A program made the position numbers and the translations under genes. The notes under the pieces were generated by a model, which saw only the letters and a program-made list of their open reading frames with translations, had not been told where the DNA came from and did not search any database. 64,000 bases of DNA from Pardosa pseudoannulata (lineage: Eukaryota; Arthropoda; Arachnida; Araneae; Lycosidae), in contig CM063506.1 in NCBI GenBank assembly GCA_032207245.1, forward strand, positions 40,258,842 through 40,322,841, given 5' to 3'. The stretch's first letter is position 1. Every line of letters begins with the position of its first letter. Positions 1-11,590 of the stretch are shown piece after piece.

Positions 1-2480
1 TAAAAAAATTTACAAAATTAACACGAGAGCTACACTGAACTTGAGGAAGAACCACATTTGTTCATTGTTTCTGTACTGTGTAATGCCCTTTTTGACAACC
101 TATGATTTTGTTAGAAATCCGAAAAGTTTTCACAAAATGCTTTTGGGCATTTGTCTATTGATATCTTTTCACAGTTGTTGAAATTCCTCCGGAATGAGCA
201 AAATAAAATAATCACAATTATAAGTATTAATATCAAGTATTATTTTAGAAATTGATAATTAAATTATAATGGTGTAGCAAATAAATGAATTTACAAAATT
301 AGCACGAGAGACACACTGAACTCGCGGAAGAACACCATTTGGTCATTGTTTCTATATTCTGTAATGCCCTTTTTGACAACCTATGAATTTATTAGAAATC
401 TAAGAAGTTTTCACAAAATTCTTCAGGAGTTGTATCTTTTCACAGTTTTTGAAATCCCACAGGGATGAGCAAAATAAAATCCTCACAATTATAAGTATTA
501 ATATTAAGTATTATTTTATAAATTGATAAACTATTTATAATAATATCGCAATTAAAAAAATTTACAAAATTAACACGAGAGCCACACTCAACTCGAGGAA
601 GAACCGCATTTGCTCATAGTTTCTACATTGTGTAATGACCTTTCCGACAACCTATGATTTTATTAGAAATCTGAAAAATTTTTACAAAATGTTTCTGGGG
701 AGTAGCATTTGTCTACTAATATCGTTTCACGGTTGTTGAAATTCCGCCGGGGTGAGCAAAACAAAATCCTCACAATTATAGGTATTAGGTATTATTTTAT
801 AAATTCATAATCCATTTATAATAATATCGCAAATAAAGGAATGTACAAAATTAGCACGAGAGACACACTGAACTCGCGGAAGAACACCATTTGGTCATTG
901 TTTCTATATTGTGTAATGCACTTTCCAAAAATCTATGAATTTATTAGAAATCTAAAAAGTTTTACAAAATGCTTTTGAGGAGTTATATTTGTCTGTTGAT
1001 ACCTTTTCATAGTTGTTGAAATTTCGACTGGATGAGCAAAATAAAATCCTCACAATTATAAGTATTAATATTAAGTATTATTTTATAAATTGATAAACTA
1101 TTTATAATAATATCGCAATTAAAAAAATTTACAAAATTAACACGAGAGCTACACTAAACTCTAGGAAGAACCTCATTTTATCATAGTTTCTATCTTGTGT
1201 AATGCTTTTTTTTTTGGCAACCTATGATTTTATTAGAAATCTAAAACGTTTTTACAAAATGTTTCAGGGGAGTTATATTTGTCTATTGATATATTTTCAC
1301 AGTTGTTGAAATTCCGCGGGAATGAGCAAAATAAAATAATCACAGTTATAAGTATTAATATTAAGTATTATTTTATAAATTGATAAACCATTTATAATAA
1401 TATCTCAATTAAAGAAATTTACAAAATTAGCACGAGAGCTGCACTGAACTTGAGGAAGAACCGCATTTGTTCATTGTGTCTGTATTCTGTAATGCCCTTT
1501 TTGACAACCTATGAATTTATTAGAAATCTAAGAAGTTTTCACAAAATTCTTTTGGGGATTTGTCTATTGATATCTTTTCACAGTTGTTGAAATTCCACTG
1601 GGATGAGCAAAATAAAATCATTAAAATTATAAGTATTAATATTAAGTATTATTTTAGAAATTGATAATCAATTTATAATAATATCGCAAATAAATGAATT
1701 AACCAAATTAGCCCGAGAGCCACACTGAACTCGAGGAAGAACCTCATTTGCTCATAGTTTCTATATTGTGTAATGCCTTTTTTTTCGACAACTTATGATT
1801 TTATTAGAAATCTGAAAATTTTTCACAAAATGTTTCAAGGGAGCTATATTTGTCTATTGATATATTTTCACAGTTATTGAAATTCCTCCGGAATGAGCAA
1901 AACAAAATCCTCACAATTATAGATATTAATAAAGTATTATTTTATAAATTCATAATCCATTTATAATAATATCACAAATAAAGGAATTTACAAAATTAGC
2001 ACGAGAGCCACACTGAACTCGAGGAAGAACCGCATTTGCTCATAGTTTCTATATTTTGTAATGCCCATTTCGACAACCTATGATTTTATTAGAAATCTAA
2101 AACGTTTTTACAAAATGTTTCAGGGGAGTTATATTTGTCTATTGATATCTTTTCACAGTTGTTGAAATTCCACAGAGATGAGCAAAATAAAAACTTCACA
2201 ATTTTAAGTACTAATAAAGTATTATTTTATAAATTCATAATCCATTTATAATAATATCACAAATAAAGGAATTTACAAAATTAGCACGAGAGCCACACTC
2301 AGCTCGAGTAAGAACCGCATTTGCTCATAGTTTCTATATTGTTTAATACCCTTTTCGACAACCTGTGATTTTATTAGAAATCTGAAAAGTTTTCACAAAA
2401 GGTTTTTGGGGAGTTGTATTCGTCTATATATATCTTTTCACAGTTGTTTAGATTCAGCAAAGATGAACAAAAGAAAAAAA
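1..2480. repeat. Satellite array, about 280-bp unit, about 9 copies, cut by window edge
   Basis: The motif TTACAAAATTA followed by RCACGAGAG recurs at 10, 291, 562, 843, 1129, 1419, 1700, 1987 and 2273 (spacing 271-290). Each unit also holds CACACTGAACTCG-like, TTATTAGAAATCT and GATGAGCAAAATAAAAT-like blocks. Copies 2 and 4 share a distinct variant of the first block (GACACACTGAACTCGCGG), hinting at a higher-order pattern. No coding potential seen. Confidence 0.9.
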
Positions 2481-3096
2481 TCAACCCAATTCAAATTCCT
2501 GACAATAATTAACCAAATAATTATCTTCAGTAATTAGTCACTCTAGATAAAGTTATGCGATTATTCCTTTTCCTTCACTGTGAAAGTAGATCAAAGAACA
2601 GGAAATGAATCCTAGAAAAAACTCATGTCAAAACAATTAGCACGATTCAGTGAAAAACTAATTTGGAAATTGTGATCGTACATCATTTTTCTTCTTCAAA
2701 TAACTGTCACTGAAAGGTTAATTACTATTTAGCTTGAATAGCAATAAATTCCTTTTTTTAATATCAAACATATTTATTGCAAGGTTTTTTGATGAAAAAT
2801 GTTCAGTTTCACAATGACGTTTTTCATCTCCAGTTTATTTTCTATATTTTTGTAACAACTCTTTTCTGTGAATGAACTTTTTTTATAATTGATTTGTTTT
2901 GTGTAATTCAAGACTATTAAAATTTAACATTAAAATTTTTATTAGAAAAATCTTTTAGTTGTTTCTGTTAAATGTTTATCAATAAAAAATTTTCAGTATT
3001 ACAGATTTTTTTTCTTGAAATTTTAAATTAATAATAAATATACCCCATAATGTAATTAAGATTAATATTAATCTGTACGTCTCTCCATTCTTGTGC
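2481..3096. other. AT-rich spacer, no gene seen
   Basis: Unique-looking AT-rich sequence between two tandem arrays. No ORF, repeat unit or RNA gene could be recognised. Confidence 0.5.
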
Positions 3097-3990
3097 TACC
3101 TTATAAATTTTACAAATAAAATACAAATAAAAATACGAATAATACTAATTATCTTCCATTATTAAATAGGAATATTCTTTTATTTCAAATTAATAGTATA
3201 ACTTATAAGTTTTACAAATAAAAATACAATAATACTAATTATCTATTATTTTAAATAGGAATATTCTTTTTATTTCACAAAATTATACTAGTATAACTTA
3301 TAAGTTTTACAAATAAAAATACGAATAATACTAATTATCTTCCATTATTTTAAATAGGAATATTCTTTTTATTTCACAAAATTATACTAGTATAACTTAT
3401 AAGTTTTACAAATAAAAATACGAATAATACTAATTATCTCACATTATTTTAAATAGGAATATTCTTTTTATTTCACAAAATTATACTAGTATAACTTATA
3501 AGTTTTACAAATAAAAATACGAATAATACTAATTATCTTCCATTATTTTAAATAGGAATATTCTTTTTATTTCACAAAATTATACTAGTATAACTTATAA
3601 GTTTTACAAATAAAAATACGAATAATACTAATTATCTTCCATTATTTTAAATAGGAATATTCTTTTTATTTCACAAAATTATACTAGTATAACTTATAAG
3701 TTTTACAAATAAAAATACGAATAATACTAATTATCTTCCATTATTTTAAATAGGAATATTCTTTTTATTTCACAAAATTATACTAGTATAACTTATAAGT
3801 TTTACAAATAAAAATACGAATAATACTAATTATCTTCCATTATTTTAAATAGGAATATTCTTTTTATTTCACAAAATTATACTAGTATAACTTATAAGTT
3901 TTACAAATAAAAATACGAATAATACTAATTATTTTCCATTATTTTAAATAGGAATATTCTTTTTGTTTCACAAAATTATACTAGTATAAA
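3097..3990. repeat. Homogeneous 99-bp tandem array, about 9 copies
   Basis: ACTTATAAGTTTTACAAATA recurs at 3201, 3296, 3395, 3494, 3593, 3692, 3791 and 3890; after the first degenerate copies the spacing is exactly 99 bases and neighbouring units are almost identical. Units carry AATAGGAATATTC and TTATACTAGTATAA (a palindrome). The uniformity implies recent amplification or gene conversion. The last copy decays near 3990. Confidence 0.92.
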
Positions 3991-4349
3991 TTTTAAGGTT
4001 CAAACCAACATAAGTTTGTGTAAGAAATAGTGAAACTTAATAAGGATTACTGATTCAAACAATTTTGTTCTTTGCCTTATATTTTTATTCCTTTGAATGA
4101 TTCTTGACAAGATATTTTAACTGTTTTACAACTGATCAGAACCCTGCTGAGCTACTTGAAGGAGTGCCGAGAATTTAATTATAGCATTTACCATTTACGT
4201 CTTTATATTCATGAAACATGTGTTTTGTTGGGTATTTGTACGCCCCTGTACCAATTAAACACCTCCTAAAATCTTTCAGTATACATTACTTATCCATTTC
4301 TCTTAATTTATTCGAATTAATTAATATAACAATCCTATTAGAAACAATC

Positions 4350-4480
4350 AATCAGATTACCATCTCATTTGTATATCAATTTATTAAAGAATCCTCCAGA
4401 ACGACTGTCTTCTTTGCCATCCTCTACAGTCTTCAAACTACCTACTCCGAAACCATTTTCAGAGAATAAAAAGCAGATAT
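4350..4480 (-). pseudogene. Possible mariner transposase fragment (N-terminal part)
   Basis: The minus strand reads W-F-R then, after a frame change, K-T-V-E-D-G-K-E-D-S-R-S-G-G. This resembles the linker after the helix-turn-helix in mariner transposases (W-F-x-R-F...V-E-D-D...R-S-G-R-P). No terminal repeats or further transposase blocks were found, so it is a short relic at best. Confidence 0.35.
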
Positions 4481-6180
4481 ATTTTTAATAGAAGTCGAAA
4501 TGGGTGTGGCGAGAAAGCAGAATCCGTTAACAGCTTCAAAACAAGGTCAAAAGACAGTTAGTAGCCTACGCCAGCAGGTACAATAAATTGATTGTGGACT
4601 TTGATTGGAACGTGGACCAAGGCCGAATGAAAGGCCTTGCAGAGATTTCCTTTGTCTATCATCTCTGGATCTCAAGCGTTTGTTGTCTGCCGAGATGGTT
4701 ACGATAATTGCAAAAACCTCGCACTTTTAATTCGGTTGATGCCTTGTTCTTTGTTATTACTCATGTATGATACTCTATATCACCATCGACATTATAACTA
4801 AGATATATTAAATAACAAGATCTTGATTTGAAATCCTGTTTTTCATACAGAATTAATTTATCATATATTCTAAGAGATTTTATATATTTTATACACATGT
4901 TTCTAAGAAAGGAAGTAAGCAGAAAAAGTTAATATTCATGTACCTTCGATTGTTGTCTTTTATGAATCTTGTAGGATGTCAAAGGGGAGAAATTTTTATC
5001 TCAATAATTACTTCGAGTTTTCCTCTAAGCAGAATTTAAATATAAAGCCAAAATCCTTCGTTTCATTATATCAGATGAAACAAACAATAAATCAAAAGTT
5101 TATTCAAATTAGAAAAAGAACAAAAATTTATAGCATGCATGCTTCTCATATGAGAATTTAAATGAAAATCAAAAATATTTCATTTTCTTATATATAATAA
5201 AGATACTTCTTAATAAGTCAAGAGTTTAATCAAAATAAAAAGGTTTAAAAATGTTTATTGGAAATTATTTTATCGTTAAAAAATATATCAATATTTTATT
5301 TAAAATAAAAAATAATAATAATTCTCAAGTATCCCAAGTATCCAAGTATTCGTTTTCCTCTTATCAAAGTTAAAGGAAAATCCCAAATCATTCGTTTTAA
5401 GATATCAAATAGAATGACTCTTATTCATAACAAGTACCTTGCTTATTCGAAATTTAAAAAAAAATTATTTCCGAAATTAAATCAAATATTTATTTAAAAT
5501 AAAAAAAATGTACAAAACACATTTTTCTTTTATCAGAATATTTTAAATGAGAATCCCAAACCCTTCCTTTCAATACATCAAGTGAAAACACACTTGTTTG
5601 TAATTAGTCAAAAATATATTCAAAATGAAAATGACAAAAACTTACATACACTTCCATAGAATTATATGAAAAAAAATTACAATTATTCGCTAAAAAAGAA
5701 TGTTTTGTCTTCTCAAAAGGAACCTTTACTTCGAGGTATCATAACAGTAAAAAAGAAAAAAATTATTTGTGTAGTTTCATATAAAAATTTAAAAAATAGA
5801 AAAGTAATAAAACAATGATTTTTTTTTTTGTTTAGAATGCAGAATATCATTTTTTCAATGTGCTAAATTCAAGAAATTCGAGTTTACATATTTGTTGTCC
5901 TTTTGTTACTGAACTCACTGTAAAGAATATGCAAGTCCAAAAAAATTTTGAATATCTTGCCATATGGAATATGATTTAAACTAAACTTAAATCCATAAAA
6001 TCCGACCTGCATATTTGCATTGATCAGTAGTAAAAGCATTCTCTTACAAATATAACAGCATGATGTAAAAAAAGGAATCGTACAAGAATTAGAAAAGCTT
6101 TTTATTGAATAATGAATTTAGGGAAAATGAATATTTTTTTGTATGAATTCTATATATTTATATCTATAATAAATTCGAGT
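4481..6180. other. AT-rich intergenic DNA
   Basis: A somewhat more GC-rich, unassigned patch lies at about 4490-4740; the rest is AT-rich. Short ORFs here (for example 4976-5161) have the Asn/Lys/Ile/Phe bias expected by chance. Nothing else recognised. Confidence 0.4.
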
Positions 6181-6194
6181 TTACATATTATCCC

Positions 6195-6284
6195 GGATAT
6201 TTATATATACATATATATATATGTATATGTAATGTTATGTACATATATATATTTAAATATTTTTCTTAAAATATATATATTATA

Positions 6285-6317
<33 letters not shown>

Positions 6318-6469
6318 AATATATATATATATAAAATATACATATATATTATTAAATACTAACAGGAAATTAAAAAAAGAAGTGGACAAGAATTGGAAAA
6401 GCTGTAATTGGAAATACTCCTTTTAAATTTAATCACTGAAATCTTGTATCATATATATAAATATATATT

Positions 6470-6532
<63 letters not shown>

Positions 6533-6546
6533 TTTTATATATATAT

Positions 6547-6629
<83 letters not shown>

Positions 6630-6672
6630 TATATATATACATATACATATACATATACATATATATATACTT
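6195..6672. repeat. (TA)n microsatellite tracts with unique spacer
   Basis: Interrupted TA repeats at about 6205-6320 and 6450-6670. ORFs of alternating Ile/Tyr on both strands are translations of the repeat. Confidence 0.95.
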
Positions 6673-8290
6673 TTATCCAAAAATTTTCAAGATGTGTATT
6701 CCCTGACCTCTTTTCTTACAAAAAAATTATACTCTTCTAATACAATATATGTGATTATTATCTTTTTAAGTTTAACAGTGAGTGATTGGTTAGTATATAT
6801 CAATTTCTAGTTAGCAGTTGAAATGTGAGTGCAATCGATGTTTGAATTGATTGTAATACCTTCACACATCAATTGATGAATTTTCAAATCAAAGTATGTG
6901 AACTCCATAGGAGTCCTGTGGTAAGACTGTCCACTCTTCGAACAGGAATAATGTAAATCCACTCTTAGGGAAAATCCAAGAGGAGCAAAGTTGTTTTGGC
7001 TATCCCAATGAAATTAAAGAGTGAAAGTATATTAGATAAAAAAAATTTATTAAATTGATTATCATACTCGAATACCATTATTAACAGTAAGAATTTTTAT
7101 TCTTAAAAACACGTAAAAGTAAATTTTACGAAACTCAATGCTGATAGAGGCTTTAATAATGAAAAAATATTTTTATATAACTTCTGTCTGTCAAATGTTG
7201 ATGCATATTAATTTACTCATACTTTGGATATTCCACATGAATCAAAAATATATTTTATTTTTATCAAATGGAAATCTAAATGCCCCTTTGAAAACCAATT
7301 ATGTTGAGTTTGATAAAAAAGTAATTGTTGCTAACTTTAGTAATGCATAGTTTGTTCATATAATGTATAGTATTATATTTGGAAAATATACGTAGAAAGC
7401 ACTAAATATTGTTTTCAAATGTATTCGTAGTAATTTAATAAAATTTTTAAAGTAATTTATCTTTAAAGATAGTTTAATGTGAAACAAAGTCGTCGTGTAG
7501 TTTTGAACTGATTAATGTATCTGAACATACTCATTCTTCATGTGTAATATATATAGATAGTGCACCGTAAATAACCAATATGAAAGACTGATTAATATGG
7601 ACGATAAGTGAAATGCATGAAAATGTAATATGTTTTTCTTGCATTGGGATAATATTTAGACATAAAATAGTTTCATTTTATAAAATAAAGATAGCATCTG
7701 GACTGTTGTCGACATTATCTCGTAATCATAATTGCTCCTATGTCATGAAATGAGTTTATTCATAGTTATTATCAGTTATTCATAGATATTATCTTATCAA
7801 ATCAATCATTAAACTCGATGGTTTTAAGTTAAAACTTAAATTCGTATAAAATCAAAATTTTCAATGAGAGATTTTATCTCTTATAACTTTGAAATGAAAT
7901 TCGTTGTAAAGTTAATATGGGGCAAGATGGGGGAAGTAGATAATTGTCAGATTTTTCCATCTTTTAGAAATTATTTCTTCTCAAAATAACAAATATTTTA
8001 AATGAGCTAAATGGTTTATAAGAAACTAGAGTCAATATAATCTACCTACACAATGGATTTGATTTTTAAAAAGTGAAAATGGCCGATTTTAAAAAAGGTT
8101 GTCATCATTTCAAAAGAGAGTTTCACTGGCATATTTTTAATCAATCCTTTTTATATTTGTTTGACAGTAAGAAGTTTTTATGATAAAATTATGGAGATAA
8201 AAAATTATCTTTATGAAAGAAAGTGATAATAATATTTTTTAAAATTTAGTCACTCTGTTGGATTTTTTAGGTTTGAAATCTCTTTTGAAG
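6673..8290. other. AT-rich intergenic DNA, no gene seen
   Basis: No splice-bounded ORF, repeat unit or RNA gene was recognised; the 70-codon ORF at 7138-7350 has no recognisable domain and the composition of random AT-rich DNA. Confidence 0.4.
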
Positions 8291-8480
8291 CATGAACAAT
8301 GCATGGTGTTGGTACATTTATGTCGATAACAACTAATTTTCTTTGAAACAATAACTTATAAACTTTTCGCCATTTACTCTATTTAATCATTAACAATGCA
8401 TAGGTTTGATACATTTATGTCGAAAAAAACTGGTTTTCTTTAAAATAATAACTTATAAACTTTTCGCCATTTACTGTTTG
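8291..8480. repeat. Direct duplication of about 98 bp
   Basis: Two adjacent diverged copies start near 8293 and 8391; both contain TACATTTATGTCGA and AATAACTTATAAACTTTTCG followed by CCATTTACT. Confidence 0.85.
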
Positions 8481-8641
8481 AAATGAATTCAGATATATTT
8501 TGTTTTATAAATCAAGTTTCAAAGTTGATACCCTTAAATTATTTACATTTTAATTCCTATTATTATTCCATTGAAATACAGTGTACGAGTTGAAAAATTA
8601 TAAAAAATCAATTAGAGTACTAAAATGTGTACTCACTAAAC

Positions 8642-9141
8642 GATGGCCGTTTTAAATCGGCTTTAACACTAGATTGCCCGAGATTTCTTGTACACCTATA
8701 TTGCCCAAAAAACAGTCAAAATGACTGCATTGTGAAAAAATAACAAATATGTAAAGAAATTTGTTTAAAATTAATTTTTAATATTATATAATAAAGGAGG
8801 GCGGAAGTAACTACAATTATTCATAGACGCATTTATATGTTATAGAAAAAGTCACCAAATTCTAAGAAATTGTGTCATTATATTTCATAATTGTTTTTCT
8901 AATTGAAATTAAAAAACAGTCAAAATAACTACCTTGGGCAATCTAGTGTTAAGCTGTGGGTCCCGTTTTCATTAGACCTCTTGTGCAAAACAGTAGACCG
9001 TAGCCAAAACAAAACTAACCAAAATTTGTAGTCATGGGTTCGAATCTCCCAGTTGCCAGGCCTAATTGTAGCACTAGGAATTGACTCTAAGAAGCTTCCA
9101 GTCTCATTAGCCCTCGTGTAGCAAAATATAAGTCGTAGCAA
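8642..9141 (+). mobile_element. tRNA-derived SINE (family A), deleted and split by a TTAA element
   Basis: GATGGCCG then AATCGGCT (8643-8662) and GCTGTGGGTCCCG...TTGTGCAAAACAGTAGACC (8953-9005) match the SINE copies at 55876 and 56070. The tRNA head is lost by an internal deletion, and a 290-bp insertion separates the halves. A second partial copy follows to about 9141 (TAGTCATGGGTTCGAATCTC, then TCATTAGCCCTCGTG). Confidence 0.75.
8663..8952. mobile_element. piggyBac-type MITE, 290 bp including TTAA duplications
   Basis: Flanked by TTAA (8663-8666 and 8949-8952) with inverted ends TTAACACTAGATTGCCC and its complement. Just inside each end is an imperfect palindrome of form CAGTCAAAATGACTG. 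It has no coding capacity. The target is a SINE; intact SINE copies at 55.9-56.2 kb show the unoccupied site (AATCGGCTTTAAGCTG), so insertion at TTAA is directly visible. Confidence 0.88.
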
Positions 9142-11142
9142 CCTTTACAAACAATATATGATTTTTGTTTCTAGAACTTTTTTTAGACTGCAAATGACAA
9201 GGCAGTTGTTAACATATTTAAAAAGAAGAACGGCTTCAAAAAATAAAAAACTTCTATTAAAATATTGCAGTGAAAGTTATTTTCTAAAACAGAACGTTTT
9301 GGGATAGTACAGAGCTCCAAACAAATTCCAAGCATTATTTTAAGAATATGATTTCTTCTGTATATGAGCAGTAATGTGGCATTGATTTACATGGAGAAGA
9401 TATTTAAATTAAATTATCTTACTATATAAAACTTCAATGAGTTTTGTTATGTATTATTTTGTCTTACTTCCTTGTTTAATGCATAGTAATGCGGTTTCCT
9501 TTCATAAGTAATATTATCATGAAAATCTCTCACTATTACTGTAAACTACTTATAAAATCATTTACAAAAACATAGAAAGTATTTTTGGCATACAATAAAT
9601 AAATAAATAAATGTGGAAAAGATTTATTGCTTTAAATGCCTAACAACATCTTACTTTCCTTATGCACCTGTACCTGTTTGAAAGAGCCTGAAACGATAAT
9701 ATATATAGTCAGAATGTGGCCTTGTGTCAAATAATATTTAGTATATATTAGTCACAAAATAGTTAGTATTATTACTAAAATTAAATCTCCTGTAGTAAAA
9801 TTGAATGCTATAAAACGGGAAATAAAGCTCATTTGAAAAGCAAACCAATTCTTTTATCCACTTAGGGACCAAATTCGTCCGTATAATAAAAATTTTCTAT
9901 TGAACTGAAAACACCAAACTAACTGTAAACTGTACAATCAAATTGAATTTTTGCAATTAAATTATCATTTTATTGCACTAAAATCAGTTTTTAATTATTA
10001 CTTTGTATTAAAATCTAAAAATCATTATTTTAAGTGTTTAATTGTTATAATTTTATTAGTAATTTACAAATGTTGCAGATGTATTGCTTTTATTTCTCAA
10101 TCTCTACCAAATTTCTAGACATTGCTTTTTAATGTATTTGTCACAAAACTGTGACTGCATTTTCGAACAGTTAAATAATTTATTAAATTAAAGAGCGTTT
10201 GACACTGAGAAATGACAAAAGTAATTACTAAAATATATTGTAGATAAAAGTAAATTTTTTACAAAACTTGTATTAAACGTAAAAAAAAGGCCCAGTTTTG
10301 TTACATTAAAAATGATGCATATGTTATATAGGAATGAAAGTAATTGGCTAATGTGTTGTGCACTAAGAACATTTTTAAAATATATTCCTGAAATATTTAA
10401 CTTTTACAAAAAATGCTTTACATTTTAATTAAAGTTCTTTTCTTGTAGATTTTAGTGTTTAACTTATTTTATATAATGGCATTGTTTATGTCCTTATTAA
10501 CAAAGAAAATAGATATTGAATATTTAAAATATTGTAATTCAGCACCCATACTTCCCTTAATCCGATAAATAAATAAAATAAATGTTTTTTTCTCTTTAGT
10601 TTTGATATAAATATCAAATTTTAAACATTGTTTGGGAATAAATATAGAAGAAATTCGTCAAAAATTTCTTTAATTCGCTGCTTAGCCCCTTGCTTATGGA
10701 ATATATTTGAGAAAAATGTACCAAAAATGGAAAAAAAAAATTTTTTTTAATTTTTACGTTATTGTCATCCAAATGTTAGAAATAGATTATTTTTGGGGAA
10801 AAAATTAAATGAAATAATTACTATTTCAATATTTTGACATACATGGGAAGTGTTAGCGGAATACAGTAATTTTTGGTCAAATTACACAAAATAAATCAAA
10901 TGACATAATTTTCTAGATAAATATAATAAACTAATCTAACAATGTTATTATCTCTATCAACTATCATGAATACCAGGTCCCTCAAATTCCTCTGAATTTC
11001 ACAAATCATTTACAGTATCCGAGAAAATAGCGACAAATGGCTCAAAACTGCCAAACCTTTCGCTGGAAAGTATCTCTACCTATTTGGAAAATGGCAAATT
11101 AAATATTATACATTGATTAAATCAATTTTGGGCTTCACAGAA
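9142..11142. other. AT-rich intergenic DNA
   Basis: No gene, array or element with defined ends was recognised. A short AATA run occurs at about 9595-9612. Confidence 0.4.
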
Positions 11143-11250
11143 TTAAAATATCGTGTTTTTTCTTGGCCGAACTCGGGTCCTGCATTCCAAAATTGCCGCA
11201 TTTGAGTTGACTGAACTGAGTTCGGGAGTCACAGTCAAGGGGTCAATAAC
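11143..11250 (-). pseudogene. Candidate orphan exon resembling an Ig-domain strand
   Basis: A minus-strand acceptor (aatttaccag) at 11260-11251 opens a frame reading V-I-D-P-L-T-V-T-P-E-L-S-S-V, then N-A-A-I-L-E-C. The spacing P-x-V-x-P...V...A-x-L-x-C is typical of the start of an immunoglobulin domain in arthropod cell-adhesion proteins. The frame stays open to a stop at 11143 without a clear donor, and no second cysteine exon is visible nearby. It may be a lone exon, a pseudo-exon or chance. Confidence 0.3.
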
Positions 11251-11590
11251 CTGGTAAATTTCAAAACAAAAGTACTTACTCTCTAACAGTTCTATTATGC
11301 AACGTGAGAAATATTTCCTCATTATAAATCCATCTGTATAGATTAAAATTAAACCTGGAAATCTGTCACTTCTACACAATAAGTAATGCTAATCAAAATT
11401 TTTAAACACAGGAAATACACTTTTACAAAAAAAGAAACTGAAATCAAAATTTCTAATACACAGGAAACAACTACCTATAAACATTCAGTGAGAAGTTCAA
11501 TAACTCCTTTTAAACGGAACGTTTTTTCTACACGATATCACATACCTCAAAAAGGCGTGGCAGTTTCATCGAATAATTCATGCTCCATTT

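Noticed and set aside
1..4000. CRISPR array
   Set aside because: Repeats are contiguous satellite units of 99 or about 280 bp without unique spacers, in a eukaryotic genome.
4218..4469. 83-codon membrane-like ORF
   Set aside because: The hydrophobic composition follows from AT-rich DNA; the opposite strand shows a better, mariner-like match.
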